Below, in pieces: positions 9,254-18,523 of a DNA stretch of 64,000 bases. Where the stretch lies: the NCBI GenBank assembly GCA_028688955.1, contig JAQTXD010000001.1:99682-163681 (forward strand), written 5' to 3'. The DNA is from Desulfuromonadaceae bacterium. Its GTDB lineage: Bacteria > Desulfobacterota > Desulfuromonadia > Geobacterales > Pseudopelobacteraceae. Every line of letters begins with the position of its first letter. Position 1 is the first letter of the stretch. Both the position numbers and the translations under genes were made by a program. The notes beneath the pieces are model-generated. The model was not told the DNA's origin and did not search any database. It saw only the letters and a program-made list of their open reading frames with translations.

Positions 9254-9281
9254 AGTATATCAGAGTAAATTTCATGCGCAA
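9254..9281 (-). promoter_or_regulatory. Candidate sigma-70 promoter for the cbb3 operon
   Basis: Minus strand: TTGCGC (9276-9281), 16-base spacer, TATACT (9254-9259), about 60 bases upstream of ccoN. No FNR-type TTGAT-N4-ATCAA site was seen around it. Confidence 0.5.
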
Positions 9282-9305
9282 TCCACTATCCAGCGTATAT
9301 TCAAA

Positions 9306-10865
9306 CTATTCCCACTCAATCGTTGCCGGAGGTTTACTCGAAATATCATATACGACACGGTTAATTCCTTTTACCTCATTGATAATACGGCCACTGATGC
9401 GGGCAAGATCTTCGTAGGGCATCGGATACCATCCGGCAGTCATAAAATCTTTAGTTTCAACCGCCCGCAACGCAACAACGTATTCATAGGTCCTGCCATC
9501 GCCCATGACCCCAACGCTCTTAACCGGCAGAAACACAGCAAAGGCCTGACTGATTTTGTCGTAATGACCCGCGGAATACAGTTCTTCAATGTATATCGCG
9601 TCAGCCCGGCGTAGAATATCGCAGTACTCTTTTTTTACTTCGCCAAGAATTCTCACACCAAGTCCGGGACCAGGGAATGGGTGACGCCACACCATCTGAC
9701 GTGGCAGACCAAGCTCTTCGCCAATAGCGCGAACCTCATCCTTGAATAGTTCACGGAGCGGCTCAAGCAGTTTGAGCTTCATATAGTCCGGTAGCCCGCC
9801 AACATTATGATGGCTCTTGATATTGTGGGCCTTACCGGTTTTTGCCCCGGCAGATTCGATGACATCCGGATAAATAGTACCCTGAGCCAGCCAGTTTGCA
9901 TCTTTGATCAATTTTGACTGTTCTTCAAATATATCAACAAACAGCGCACCGATGATCTTACGCTTTTTTTCAGGGTCACTGACTCCGGCCAGTGCAGAAA
10001 GAAAACGCTCTTCTGCATCAACCCTGACAACTTTTACACCGAGATTCTGAGCAAAAGTCGCCATAACCTGGTCACCTTCACCAAGACGTAACAGGCCGTT
10101 ATCTACAAAGACACAGGTTAGTTGAGAGCCAATGGCCCTATGGATCAGTGCTGCAGCAACCGAAGAATCAACGCCGCCGGAGAGACCAAGAATTACGGTA
10201 TCGGTACCAACCTGGGCCCGGATGCGTTCAACGGAGTCTTCAATTATCTGGCCCGGAGTCCATTGTCCGTTGCAGCCACAGACCTTTCTCACGAACGTAT
10301 CGATAAACTGTTCTCCGCGGGGTGTATGGTTCACCTCCGGGTGGAACTGCACTCCATACAGATTTCTGCTGATATTCTGGATTGCACAGACCGGAGCATT
10401 GGATGTTCTGGCAACTATTTCAAATCCATCAGGTACACGGGAAACATGATCTCCATGACTCATCCAGACCGGGCTTGAACCTTCAACAAAGAATCCGTCA
10501 AACAACGGTCCCGGCTGGCCGAAAGCCAGTAATTCAGCATGACCGAATTCGCGTTTTCCAGCCGGAACGACCTCACCGCCAAAATGGCGACTCATAAGCT
10601 GCATACCGTAACATATCCCGAGTACCGGAATTCCAAGCTCAAACAGGTCACCGGCGATTGAAGGTGAATCCTGATCGTAGACCGAGCAGGGACTTCCGGA
10701 AAGGATGATTCCTGATGGTGCAAAGGACCGGATTGATTCCAGATCCATATCAAACGGGTGGAGTTCGCAGTACACATGGGCTTCACGAACACGGCGGGCA
10801 ATTAACTGCGTATATTGGGAACCAAAATCTAAAATCAGGATTTTCTGGGTATGAATATCAGACAT
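9306..10865 (-). CDS. guaA: GMP synthase (glutamine-hydrolysing)
   Basis: 519 residues. Converts XMP to GMP using glutamine and ATP. The class I amidotransferase domain has nucleophile C85 (GICYGM) with H175 and E177 (HPEV). The ATP-pyrophosphatase domain carries the PP-loop SGGVDSS (229-235). The C-terminal dimerisation domain is intact and ends IEWE, as usual. Full family length. Lies downstream of guaB but is separated from it by a strong terminator (11022-11057) and has its own promoter (10978-11006), so the two are probably not a simple operon. Ribosome site AGGCGG precedes the ATG. Confidence 0.97.
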   Translation of the reverse strand: MSDIHTQKILILDFGSQYTQLIARRVREAHVYCELHPFDMDLESIRSFAPSGIILSGSPCSVYDQDSPSIAGDLFELGIPVLGICYGMQLMSRHFGGEVVPAGKREFGHAELLAFGQPGPLFDGFFVEGSSPVWMSHGDHVSRVPDGFEIVARTSNAPVCAIQNISRNLYGVQFHPEVNHTPRGEQFIDTFVRKVCGCNGQWTPGQIIEDSVERIRAQVGTDTVILGLSGGVDSSVAAALIHRAIGSQLTCVFVDNGLLRLGEGDQVMATFAQNLGVKVVRVDAEERFLSALAGVSDPEKKRKIIGALFVDIFEEQSKLIKDANWLAQGTIYPDVIESAGAKTGKAHNIKSHHNVGGLPDYMKLKLLEPLRELFKDEVRAIGEELGLPRQMVWRHPFPGPGLGVRILGEVKKEYCDILRRADAIYIEELYSAGHYDKISQAFAVFLPVKSVGVMGDGRTYEYVVALRAVETKDFMTAGWYPMPYEDLARISGRIINEVKGINRVVYDISSKPPATIEWE

Positions 10866-10977
10866 ACGTCCGCCTTTGGATGAATCAATTTGGAAAATAA
10901 TACAATAAGGTTTTGGTATTCGGGTCGGGAATAAATGTACGGGAAACGAGATAACTGTGATCCTATTTAACTTGTAT

Positions 10978-11006
10978 CAAATATCTCATTGTTGTAAAGA
11001 TGTCAA
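10978..11006 (-). promoter_or_regulatory. Promoter candidate for guaA
   Basis: Minus strand: consensus TTGACA (11001-11006), 17-base spacer, TATTTG (10978-10983). It lies between the guaB terminator and guaA, leaving a leader of about 105 bases. Confidence 0.5.
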
Positions 11007-11008
11007 CA

Positions 11009-11024
11009 TTTGAAACGGTTCAAA
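11009..11024. promoter_or_regulatory. Inverted repeat just upstream of the guaA -35, possible operator
   Basis: TTTGAA-ACGG-TTCAAA, perfect 6-bp arms with a 4-base centre, begins two bases from the -35 element. The position suits an activator or repressor site. No known regulator can be assigned. Confidence 0.35.
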
Positions 11025-11057
11025 ATAAAAAATGCCCCGGCAGTGAGAACCGGGGCA
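11022..11057 (-). terminator. Rho-independent terminator after guaB
   Basis: Minus-strand RNA forms an 8-bp GC-rich stem (TGCCCCGG with CCGGGGCA, 9-base loop) followed by TTTTTTATTTT. It begins 16 bases after the guaB stop. Confidence 0.92.
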
Positions 11058-11073
11058 GTTAAATGTCGGACTG

Positions 11074-12543
11074 TCAACCACCTACACGGTAGTTAGGTGC
11101 TTCTTTGGTTATCGTAACGTCGTGTACATGAGATTCTTTAAGCCCGGCACCGGTAATACGGATAAAACGGCCTTTATCCTGCAGTTCCTTGATACTTCCA
11201 CAACCGGTGTATCCCATTCCGGAGCGGAGTCCTCCAAGCAGTTGGTGGATATTTGCCGATAGCGGCCCACGCAGCGGAACCATACCTTCAATTCCCTCCG
11301 GCACCAGTTTGACGTCATCACCAACATCCGACTGGAAATAACGATCCTTGCTGCCGTCTTTCATTGCCCCTATCGAGCCCATTCCGCGATAGCTCTTGTA
11401 GGTTCGCCCCTGATAGAGAACGGTATCGCCGGGAGACTCTTCTGTACCGGCAAACAGTGAACCGATCATGATACAGTCAGCACCTGCAGTCACCGCTTTG
11501 GGAAGGTCTCCGGAATATTTGACACCACCGTCTGCAATAACCGGAATATCATATTTATGGGCCATACGGGCACATTCATGGATTGCAGTAATCTGCGGGA
11601 CTCCTACACCAGCCACGATACGGGTTGTGCAGATTGAACCGGGGCCGATTCCCACTTTAATCCCATCAGCTCCGGCTTTGATCAACGCCTCGGCCGCTTC
11701 GGCAGTAGCGATATTACCGGCAATGATTTCACAACCGGGGAATAGTGACTTCGCCCGTTGAACAGCATCGATAACCCCCTGGGAATGTCCGTGGGCAGTG
11801 TCGATAACGATCACATCAACGCCTGCTTTTATCAGCGCTTCCATGCGAGCTTCCATCTCAGCAGTCGGCCCGACCGCAGCACCGACTCGCAGGCGGCCAA
11901 GGCTGTCTTTGCATGACAATGGATATTTTTTAACCTTTTCAATATCCTTGATGGTGATAAGACCCTTCAGGAAGCGGTCATTATCCACCACCAGCAGTTT
12001 TTCAACGCGAGTATGCTTCAGGTGCTCCTTCGCCTGTTCCAGCGTCGTCCCCACTTCCACGGTCACGAGATTCCGCTTTGTCATGCGCGCCGAAATCGGC
12101 AGATCAAAATCTGTCTCAAAGCGCAGGTCCCGGTTGGTCAGAATACCCACCAGTTTACCGTTGGCCTTTGTGACCGGAACTCCGGAAATACGGTAGCGCC
12201 GCATAATGTCAAGAGCTTCACTGATTTTCTGTGTCGGGCGCATGGTGATCGGATCAACGATCATACCGGATTCACTCTTTTTTACCTTGTCAACTTCATA
12301 GGCCTGTGCCTCAATGCTGAGATTTTTGTGTATAATCCCCAGGCCACCTTCCCTGGCCATGCAGATTGCGGTCCGGGCTTCGGTAACCGTATCCATGGCC
12401 GCACTGACCAGTGGTATGTTGAGATGAATATTACGTGAAATTCGAGTAGTAAGGTTGGCGTCACGAGGAAGGATCAACGAATGGGCAGGAACAAGTAGAA
12501 CATCATCGAAGGTTAACCCTTCAACCAGTTTGTCATATTGCAT
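11074..12543 (-). CDS. guaB: IMP dehydrogenase
   Basis: 489 residues from the ATG at 12543. Oxidises IMP to XMP with NAD+, the committed step of guanine nucleotide synthesis. The barrel contains the active-site loop with catalytic cysteine GPGSICTTR. Two CBS domains are inserted near residues 95-205, and the flap region follows (GMGSIGAM). The frame is open further upstream to 12675, but AAGGAG lies six bases before the 12543 ATG and the family begins at MQYDKL, so the extra 44 codons are not used. Own terminator downstream. Confidence 0.96.
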   Translation of the reverse strand: MQYDKLVEGLTFDDVLLVPAHSLILPRDANLTTRISRNIHLNIPLVSAAMDTVTEARTAICMAREGGLGIIHKNLSIEAQAYEVDKVKKSESGMIVDPITMRPTQKISEALDIMRRYRISGVPVTKANGKLVGILTNRDLRFETDFDLPISARMTKRNLVTVEVGTTLEQAKEHLKHTRVEKLLVVDNDRFLKGLITIKDIEKVKKYPLSCKDSLGRLRVGAAVGPTAEMEARMEALIKAGVDVIVIDTAHGHSQGVIDAVQRAKSLFPGCEIIAGNIATAEAAEALIKAGADGIKVGIGPGSICTTRIVAGVGVPQITAIHECARMAHKYDIPVIADGGVKYSGDLPKAVTAGADCIMIGSLFAGTEESPGDTVLYQGRTYKSYRGMGSIGAMKDGSKDRYFQSDVGDDVKLVPEGIEGMVPLRGPLSANIHQLLGGLRSGMGYTGCGSIKELQDKGRFIRITGAGLKESHVHDVTITKEAPNYRVGG

Positions 12544-12579
12544 GGACATCTCCTTGCAGATGAAAATTTTATAGAAGTT

Positions 12580-12585
12580 AGTATA
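12580..12585 (-). promoter_or_regulatory. Possible guaB -10 element
   Basis: TATACT on the minus strand 37 bases upstream of the guaB ATG. The best TTGACT nearby is only 12 bases away, so no proper -35 is seen and the element is tentative. Confidence 0.25.
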
Positions 12586-12737
12586 GGGCACTGACCAAGT
12601 CAAGGGAAATGGTCCGGCGATTATGTATACTTTTATCCGCAGCAAAAACGGAGACAAACTCTTATTAACCGCCAATTAATGTTCCGGCACTCAGACGATG
12701 ATGCCACAATCAGGTTCTGACGCGTGCATGCATTCTA

Positions 12738-13811
12738 TTATCTCGGTATGAACTCTTCGCGTGAGGTAATTCGACTAAGGACTGCAACCAGCAATGTGGC
12801 GGCGTTTTCAAGATCAGCAAGAGATACCGTTTCTATGGGCGTGTGCATGTAGCGCAGGGGAATTTTAACCAATGCGGTCGCAACACCGCCACGTGAAATT
12901 TGCATGACGTTGGCATCTGTACCGGTTGCCCGGGGGCTCGCAGTGTGCTGGATGGCAATTTTTTCTTTCTCTGCTGTTTTTGAAAGCATTTCGAAAAGGT
13001 GCGGATTAATATTGGCACCCCGGGCAAGTATCGGTCCTTTACCAAGTGCAACTTCACCGTTATGTTTCTTTTCCACGTCCGGCTGGTCAGTGGCAAAGTC
13101 AACCTCAACGCAGATGCCGACATCAGGGTTGATGGTATAACAGCTGGTAGTGCCGCCCCGCAGACCGATTTCTTCCTGAACCGAAGAGACGCCGTACAGG
13201 TCGACGGCTAATTTTTTTCCGGAAGCGGCAATCAGTCGTAATACCTCGGCAACAACAAAACACCCTGCCTTGTCGTCAAACCCGCGCGAGGCAACCCGGT
13301 CACCATGCAAACGGGTAAAGGAACTTTCAAAAGTAACGGCGTCCCCTACCCTGACAAGCTTCTGCGCCTCTTTTTTGTCACTGGCACCGATATCGATATA
13401 TTGTGATTCCAGCTTGACGACGGTTTCACGATCCTTGGCATCCATCAGGTGAATCGGCTTTTTGCCGATTACGCCCGGCAGTGCTCCGTTAACGGTATGC
13501 ACCGCAACCCTCTTACCCGGAGTCAGGTGGGCATCTACGCCGCCAACTGCGGCAAAGTAGAGGAACCCCTTATCGTCGATATATTTGACCTGAAGACCGA
13601 TTTCATCTGTATGGCCAACAATCATGACTTTCGGAAGATTTTTTCCCTTACCGCTGATCCGCCCAAAAACGTTACCCATGATATCGGTTGTCAGCTCATC
13701 GCAAAATGGAGCGACATAATCGCGAAAAACACGCTGGGCAGGTTGTTCGTATCCGGATGGACTTGGAGCATCAAGCAGTTGTTCTAAAAATTTGAGAGAT
13801 TCTTTACGCAT
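12738..13811 (-). CDS. M42-family metallo-aminopeptidase/glutamyl aminopeptidase-like
   Basis: 357 residues, full length for peptidase family M42, cytosolic dinuclear metal aminopeptidases that form large TET-like complexes. Visible metal and catalytic residues are H67 (GHTDEIG), D180 (GFDDKAG), the EE pair at 213-214 (QEEIGLRG), D238 (VEVDFATD) and H323 (YMHTP). Some members were named endoglucanase (FrvX), which is historical. Last gene of a three-gene set rnc, radical SAM, M42, starting three bases after the radical SAM stop. Substrate preference cannot be read from the sequence. Confidence 0.88.
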   Translation of the reverse strand: MRKESLKFLEQLLDAPSPSGYEQPAQRVFRDYVAPFCDELTTDIMGNVFGRISGKGKNLPKVMIVGHTDEIGLQVKYIDDKGFLYFAAVGGVDAHLTPGKRVAVHTVNGALPGVIGKKPIHLMDAKDRETVVKLESQYIDIGASDKKEAQKLVRVGDAVTFESSFTRLHGDRVASRGFDDKAGCFVVAEVLRLIAASGKKLAVDLYGVSSVQEEIGLRGGTTSCYTINPDVGICVEVDFATDQPDVEKKHNGEVALGKGPILARGANINPHLFEMLSKTAEKEKIAIQHTASPRATGTDANVMQISRGGVATALVKIPLRYMHTPIETVSLADLENAATLLVAVLSRITSREEFIPR

Positions 13812-13814
13812 TGG

Positions 13815-14864
13815 TTACACCTCATAAATGGAATAGTGAAGATCTTTTATAATTGAGTAGATAGCTTTTGTACCCTCAGATTGCACTTTAAGTTCGTCCA
13901 ACGCAAGTGAAGCATCTTCAGCTACCTGCATCTGTACCCCTCGTTCAGCCTGGTGATGCAGATTTTTACGTTTCATACCGAGCGTGTCCGAAACGCGTGC
14001 GGGGTGACAATACAGAATCACCTGCTGACCGGGCGATGTGAATCGGTCAACAAGATCGGCATATAACAGTGATCGGACAAGCTGCCCTAATGCCGGATGC
14101 CAACAACCTGCAAGAATACTTTCAGAGTCAAGACCGGCGTCAGCCTGCAACCCGATACGGATAACCGGAATACCCGCCTGCATGGCACGCTGCAAAAGTA
14201 ATTTACAGAGAGTTATGCCGCGATCAAACGAGAGGGGTGTGAACTCACCGGCGACAAACTGCCGCGCCAACTCCGTTCCCCGAAGCACGACGGTCGGATA
14301 GATTCGGAGAAAATCCGCACCGGAAAAGATGGCCTGTTCCAACGAACAGAGTGATAACGCAGGGGAGTCACCGGGAAGTCCGGGCATCAACTGGACCCCT
14401 ACATCAAGACCGCATTTTTTAATGCTTCGGATGGCACCCAGAGAATCCGCGGCAGAATGGCCTCGACCAGATGCCGTTAATACGGCATCATCAAAGGACT
14501 GTACCCCAAGCTCGATTGTACGCACGCCGCGTTCGGCCAACCACATGACTCGTTCGTCATCGATATAATCTGGGCGGGTCGAAATGCGAACCGAACCAAG
14601 CGACCCGTCCTGAATAAAATGCTGTAGCGGAGCCAGCAACCTGCTTTGAATCTCCTCCGGCAGGGCAGTAAAGGTGCCGCCAAAAAAAGCAACTTCCAAC
14701 TGGCGGTCTCCCGCTGTTGACTGCCAGAGATTAATTTTTTCACGAATCTGGGTAGCGGTTGGAATTTCGCCACGTGCTCCCGAAATGGTGCGCTGGTCAC
14801 AAAAAGCGCAGGTATGCGGGCATCCCTGGTGACTGATGAAAAAAGGGACCGTGACGGTTTTCAC
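13815..14864 (-). CDS. Elp3/coproporphyrinogen-like radical SAM protein
   Basis: 349 residues. The N-terminal cluster motif CPHTCAFC (near residue 15) binds a 4Fe-4S cluster and S-adenosylmethionine. The barrel shows GGTFTALP, TIELGVQSFDD and VGVQLMPGLPGDS, typical of the Elp3/HemN side of the superfamily. No C-terminal acetyltransferase domain, so it is not a full Elp3. The start is GTG at 14864, overlapping the rnc stop by four bases (GTGA), which suggests coupled translation with RNase III. Geobacter-type genomes carry this pair, but the substrate is unknown to me; an RNA modification role would fit the neighbour. Confidence 0.78.
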   Translation of the reverse strand: MKTVTVPFFISHQGCPHTCAFCDQRTISGARGEIPTATQIREKINLWQSTAGDRQLEVAFFGGTFTALPEEIQSRLLAPLQHFIQDGSLGSVRISTRPDYIDDERVMWLAERGVRTIELGVQSFDDAVLTASGRGHSAADSLGAIRSIKKCGLDVGVQLMPGLPGDSPALSLCSLEQAIFSGADFLRIYPTVVLRGTELARQFVAGEFTPLSFDRGITLCKLLLQRAMQAGIPVIRIGLQADAGLDSESILAGCWHPALGQLVRSLLYADLVDRFTSPGQQVILYCHPARVSDTLGMKRKNLHHQAERGVQMQVAEDASLALDELKVQSEGTKAIYSIIKDLHYSIYEV

Positions 14865-15568
14865 ACACCCTGCCCGGCGGTCTTCCGAAGTATTTTCAAG
14901 GTATCAGCGGCTGCGGCCTGCTGTGCGATTTTCTTTGATTTCCCCTGCCCTTCACCAACACATTTATCATCTATATAAATGCAAAAACGGAAGAGACGGT
15001 CATGTGCTGGTCCGGATTCCTCTGCGAGGCGGTAAACGGGTGGTAACTGATCAAGAGAGGATAAATATTCCTGTAGTTCACTCTTTGAGTCACGCCCCAG
15101 TATCAGTAACTCCGGTTTTTCTGCCACCTCTTCAAAAAGCCGTTCAACGAAAGCCCTGGCGACCTGAAGCCCCCCATCTATATACATGGAGGCAATTATC
15201 GCCTCCAGAATGTCAGCAAGAATTGAATCTTTTTCCCGACCGGCAGTAGACTCCTCCCCGCGTCCAAGCAGAAAAAAGCTACCGATACCCAAGGATCGCG
15301 CCCTATCCGCCAATACATCCTGACCGGCAAGACGAGAGCGTAGCTGCGACAATGCACCTTCATCCCAATCAGGATGCCGGACATACAGCATTTCAGCCAA
15401 CAGCATACCCAGCACCGCATCACCAAGGAATTCAAGACGCTGGTAATCACCTGTTTTCCCGTTTATTTCATGCAAATAGGATGGATGCGTCACGGCTTGA
15501 ACAAGGAGATATTGATCGGAAAACGTGTATTCCAGAAGCTGCTCGAGTTGTTGAACATTTGAATTCAT
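14861..15568 (-). CDS. rnc: Ribonuclease III
   Basis: 235 residues from the ATG at 15568. Cleaves double-stranded RNA in rRNA maturation and mRNA turnover. The catalytic signature RLEFLGDAVLG is at 44-54, with E46 and D50 and the second acidic set DILEAIIASMYIDGG. A double-stranded RNA-binding domain lies at about 160-230 (KSELQEY to QAAAADTL). The frame opens further upstream to 15691, but that would run through the promoter and lacks a ribosome site, whereas GAGG sits six bases before 15568. First gene of its operon, divergent from tmk. Confidence 0.95.
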   Translation of the reverse strand: MNSNVQQLEQLLEYTFSDQYLLVQAVTHPSYLHEINGKTGDYQRLEFLGDAVLGMLLAEMLYVRHPDWDEGALSQLRSRLAGQDVLADRARSLGIGSFFLLGRGEESTAGREKDSILADILEAIIASMYIDGGLQVARAFVERLFEEVAEKPELLILGRDSKSELQEYLSSLDQLPPVYRLAEESGPAHDRLFRFCIYIDDKCVGEGQGKSKKIAQQAAAADTLKILRKTAGQGV

Positions 15569-15589
15569 GCGATTCCTCAATACTGCCTG

Positions 15590-15618
15590 ACTATAGTCAC
15601 CTGATGTTGTTTTGGCAA
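15590..15618 (-). promoter_or_regulatory. Promoter for rnc
   Basis: Minus strand: TTGCCA (15613-15618), 17-base spacer, TATAGT (15590-15595). The start codon at 15568 is about 22 bases below the -10. It is divergent from the tmk promoter, with about 40 bases between their -35 elements. Confidence 0.65.
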
Positions 15619-15658
15619 CCGAAAGTCGCCGGTTACGCACAGACGATGGGAATTTAAG

Positions 15659-15687
15659 TTGATAAATCAGGGGCGCTTCCCTATAAT
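15659..15687 (+). promoter_or_regulatory. Promoter for the tmk-holB-ricT-metG operon
   Basis: TTGATA (15659-15664), exact 17-base spacer, perfect TATAAT (15682-15687). A second TATAAT occurs about 18 bases further on without a good -35. This is one of the best sigma-70 matches in the window. Confidence 0.72.
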
Positions 15688-15739
15688 TCACCCCTTTTCA
15701 TATAATATTGGGTTTCTCTCCAAAAACAAGGTGCGGCGC

Positions 15740-16396
15740 GTGGGTTTATTCATTACATTAGAGGGTGTTGAAGGAAGTGGCAAAAGTACCCAGATCAGGA
15801 ATCTGGCTGAATTTTTGACAGCTCGCGGAATACAGACAACCCTCACCCGCGAACCGGGTGGATGCCCGATTGCAGATAAGATCCGTACAATCCTGCTGGA
15901 TGCTGAAAACAAGACGCTTTCCCCCCTGTCAGAACTGATGCTGTACGCCGCAGCTCGCGCCCAGCACGTTACCGAGGTTATTGCGCCGTCCCTTGAAGCG
16001 GGAAATGTCGTATTATGTGATCGTTTTTGTGATGCGACTCTGGCGTATCAAAGTTTTGGGCGCGGCATTGACCGGGGCGTCATTGAGAACCTCAATCGTC
16101 TCGCTTGCCAGGGTGTATCACCTGATCTAACGGTTCTCATAGATTGTGATGCGTCTGTCGGCCTCGAACGGGCCCGGCGCAGAATCAATGCAACCGCAGG
16201 TCCCAGAGAGGAACGATTTGAGCTGGAAGAGTTGTCTTTCCATCAGAGAGTTCGTGCCGGTTATTTACAACTGGCAACGGAGCAACCGGACCGTATTCTC
16301 GTAATTGACGGGGCTGCCACGATCAAAGATATTTTTGCTTCCATTTCCACACAGATTTTGACACGGCTGGCGGAGCCATTACGTGCCGTTCGCTGA
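15740..16396 (+). CDS. tmk: Thymidylate kinase
   Basis: 218 residues from a GTG at 15740. Phosphorylates dTMP to dTDP. P-loop GVEGSGKST at 9-17, REPGG motif, DR(F/Y) motif at DRFCDATLAYQ and a lid region RRRINATAGPREERFE. The frame is open from 15659, but those codons coincide with the promoter and do not resemble the family. GTG is preceded by AAGG. It overlaps holB by 14 bases, the common bacterial tmk-holB pair. Confidence 0.93.
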   Translation: MGLFITLEGVEGSGKSTQIRNLAEFLTARGIQTTLTREPGGCPIADKIRTILLDAENKTLSPLSELMLYAAARAQHVTEVIAPSLEAGNVVLCDRFCDATLAYQSFGRGIDRGVIENLNRLACQGVSPDLTVLIDCDASVGLERARRRINATAGPREERFELEELSFHQRVRAGYLQLATEQPDRILVIDGAATIKDIFASISTQILTRLAEPLRAVR

Positions 16397-17363
16397 CATT
16401 CTTGGACATGATCGAATTATTGAGGTCCTGCGCCGCTCCCTGTTAAGTGGCAAAACCGCTCACTCCTATCTGTTCGAGGGTGTTCCCGGCTGCGGTCGTA
16501 AAAAGACTGCGCTGTCACTGATTCAAGCGCTTTTCTGCACTGCATTGCCGGATGACGCCTGCGGAGTCTGCACCTCATGCCGAAAGATTGAGGGCGGCAA
16601 TCATCCGGACGTACATCTGCTCTCCCCATTGCCTGACAAACGGGATATCAGTATCGACCAGTTACGGGAAATGCAGCGTGAGTTATCGTTACGGCCATAC
16701 GAATCTCCTCGCAAAGTATGTATTATAGATCCAGCCGAGCGACTGAACGTGAATTCAGCGAACTCCCTGCTGAAAACACTGGAAGAGCCGCCCGGCAATG
16801 CACTGATTATCCTGCTGACAGAAAATGCCGGGATGTTGCTGTCGACTGTCCGATCTCGCTGCCAACTGATGAGGTTTGCCCCGCTCTCTCATGAGCACAT
16901 AGCTACACTCCTTGAGCGATGCGGAATGACTCCGGAGGCTGCTGCGCTCGTTGCACCAATGTCGGGTGGAAGTCTGCAGAAAGCACTGGAGCTCGACAAT
17001 GAAGCATTGATAGCACGTCGCGAAGCTGTGCTCTCCAGGATCGAGCAGATGAGTATTCATCATATATCGTCTGTTTTTAATGCATCCGAGGAACTTTCCG
17101 GCAATCGGGAGTCAACTCTGGAGCTACTCGACATGCTGATTTCCTTCTTCCGTGATGCTGTACATCTTGGAGCGGGAAGCGGAGACATTGTTAACCGTTC
17201 GCTCAGACCGGCAATTGAATCAATCGCTGCGCGACGATCATTCCCGCGCAATCTTGAACTGTTGGAACGCATCTATGAGACCAGACGCGATGTCCAGCGC
17301 AACGCAAACCCCAAGTTGGCTTTGGATCAATTATTTATGGCCATGGGTGTAAACATAAAATAA
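16383..17363 (+). CDS. holB: DNA polymerase III delta' subunit
   Basis: 326 residues, GTG start inside the tmk 3' end. Clamp-loader subunit with an AAA+ fold. The nucleotide loop GVPGCGRKKTA is a modified Walker A. A four-cysteine zinc module follows (CTALPDDACGVCTSCR). The LEEPPGN and RSRC motifs of clamp-loader proteins are present. Its role with HolA (34.7 kb) and DnaX is to load the sliding clamp. Ends 10 bases before ricT and is probably cotranscribed with it. Confidence 0.9.
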   Translation: MPFADILGHDRIIEVLRRSLLSGKTAHSYLFEGVPGCGRKKTALSLIQALFCTALPDDACGVCTSCRKIEGGNHPDVHLLSPLPDKRDISIDQLREMQRELSLRPYESPRKVCIIDPAERLNVNSANSLLKTLEEPPGNALIILLTENAGMLLSTVRSRCQLMRFAPLSHEHIATLLERCGMTPEAAALVAPMSGGSLQKALELDNEALIARREAVLSRIEQMSIHHISSVFNASEELSGNRESTLELLDMLISFFRDAVHLGAGSGDIVNRSLRPAIESIAARRSFPRNLELLERIYETRRDVQRNANPKLALDQLFMAMGVNIK

Positions 17364-17373
17364 GGAGGATTTT

Positions 17374-18522
17374 TTGTCATATATCGCAACTATACAGTTT
17401 AGTAAAGCCGGCAAGATGTTTGATTTCAACGCCGGCAACCTTGAACTTGCCCAGGGAGATCACGTTGTGGTCGAAACAGAGCGAGGAGTAGGTGTCGGAC
17501 AACTGGTCAGACCGCCGGTTGAAAAAGATGCCGATGCAGTGGCATCCCTTGCACTTGTCAAACGCAAAGCGACAATTGAAGATATGGCAACAGTTGAGCG
17601 TGTTTCACAGAAGGAACAGGAAGCGTATCGGTTCTGCGTTAACAGGATTATCGAACGGAATATGCCGATGAAACTGGTACGGGTCGAATACCAGTTCGAC
17701 AGCAGCAAAGCCGTATTTTTCTTTACAGCTGACGGCCGCGTTGATTTCCGTGATCTCGTAAAAGATCTTGCCCACTCGTTTCACACCCGCATCGAAATGC
17801 GTCAGATCGGTGTACGTGATGAAGCCAAAATGATCGGCGGTATCGGCATTTGCGGCAGGGAACTCTGCTGCAGTTCGTTCCTGCGCGAATTCCAGCCGGT
17901 TTCAGTGAAAATGGCAAAAGAGCAGAATCTGGCTCTCAATCCTAATAAAATATCGGGGCAATGCGGCAGGTTACTCTGCTGCCTCGATTATGAATACGAT
18001 ACCTACTGCTGTCTGCGTAAAAACTTTCCGAAATCCGGCAAGCGGGTTCGCACCGTAAATGCTGTCGGCGTAGTTGATAAAGTAAACATCCTGACGGGGA
18101 ATATCACTCTCAAGCTTGATGACAACAAGATAATTGTCATCAGACGTGATGAGATACTTGGAGACGGTGCTCCTGTTGCACCTCCAGCCGTCTCTGCACT
18201 GCCAACCCCTGCCCCGACTCAACAGCGTACTCGCGAGCGAAAACCGGAACGGCGACCGGAACAGCGACGCAAACAGGAAAAGACGTCTCTCGAATCTTAC
18301 AACAATCAGGTTGAGAGTGCCGCAAAACCGGTACCCGTAAAAGCTGTCCCCGCATCATCTATTCCGAAGGAAAGTACGGTTGCAGCAGCACCGACCACTG
18401 GTCCTGAAGTCGTAAAAGAAGGTCAGCCACGCAAAAAGCATCGGTCCCGAAAGCATGGTCACCGCAAACCATCCGGCGCCGCTCCAGACAGCAGTTCACC
18501 GACACCATCATCAGGAGCCTGA
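17374..18522 (+). CDS. ricT: PSP1-domain protein, RicT/YaaT family
   Basis: 382 residues from a TTG at 17374, which has a strong AAGGAGG eight bases upstream. The PSP1/YaaT core occupies about 1-270 and contains two paired cysteine motifs (GRELCCSSF and GRLLCCLDYEYDTYC). In Bacillus, RicT (YaaT) joins RicA and RicF in an iron-sulfur complex affecting RNase Y and sporulation; neither partner is seen here. Beyond about 275 is a long disordered tail rich in Pro, Ala, Lys and Arg. The gene order holB-ricT-metG is also familiar from Firmicutes. Role in this organism is unproven. Confidence 0.85.
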   Translation: MSYIATIQFSKAGKMFDFNAGNLELAQGDHVVVETERGVGVGQLVRPPVEKDADAVASLALVKRKATIEDMATVERVSQKEQEAYRFCVNRIIERNMPMKLVRVEYQFDSSKAVFFFTADGRVDFRDLVKDLAHSFHTRIEMRQIGVRDEAKMIGGIGICGRELCCSSFLREFQPVSVKMAKEQNLALNPNKISGQCGRLLCCLDYEYDTYCCLRKNFPKSGKRVRTVNAVGVVDKVNILTGNITLKLDDNKIIVIRRDEILGDGAPVAPPAVSALPTPAPTQQRTRERKPERRPEQRRKQEKTSLESYNNQVESAAKPVPVKAVPASSIPKESTVAAAPTTGPEVVKEGQPRKKHRSRKHGHRKPSGAAPDSSSPTPSSGA

Positions 18523-18523
18523 T

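Noticed and set aside
9193..9305. FNR-type anaerobic regulator box before the cbb3 operon
   Set aside because: No TTGAT-N4-ATCAA or close variant is present in this gap.
12544..12675. N-terminal extension of guaB
   Set aside because: The ribosome site and family length both favour the start at 12543; the extension covers the promoter region.
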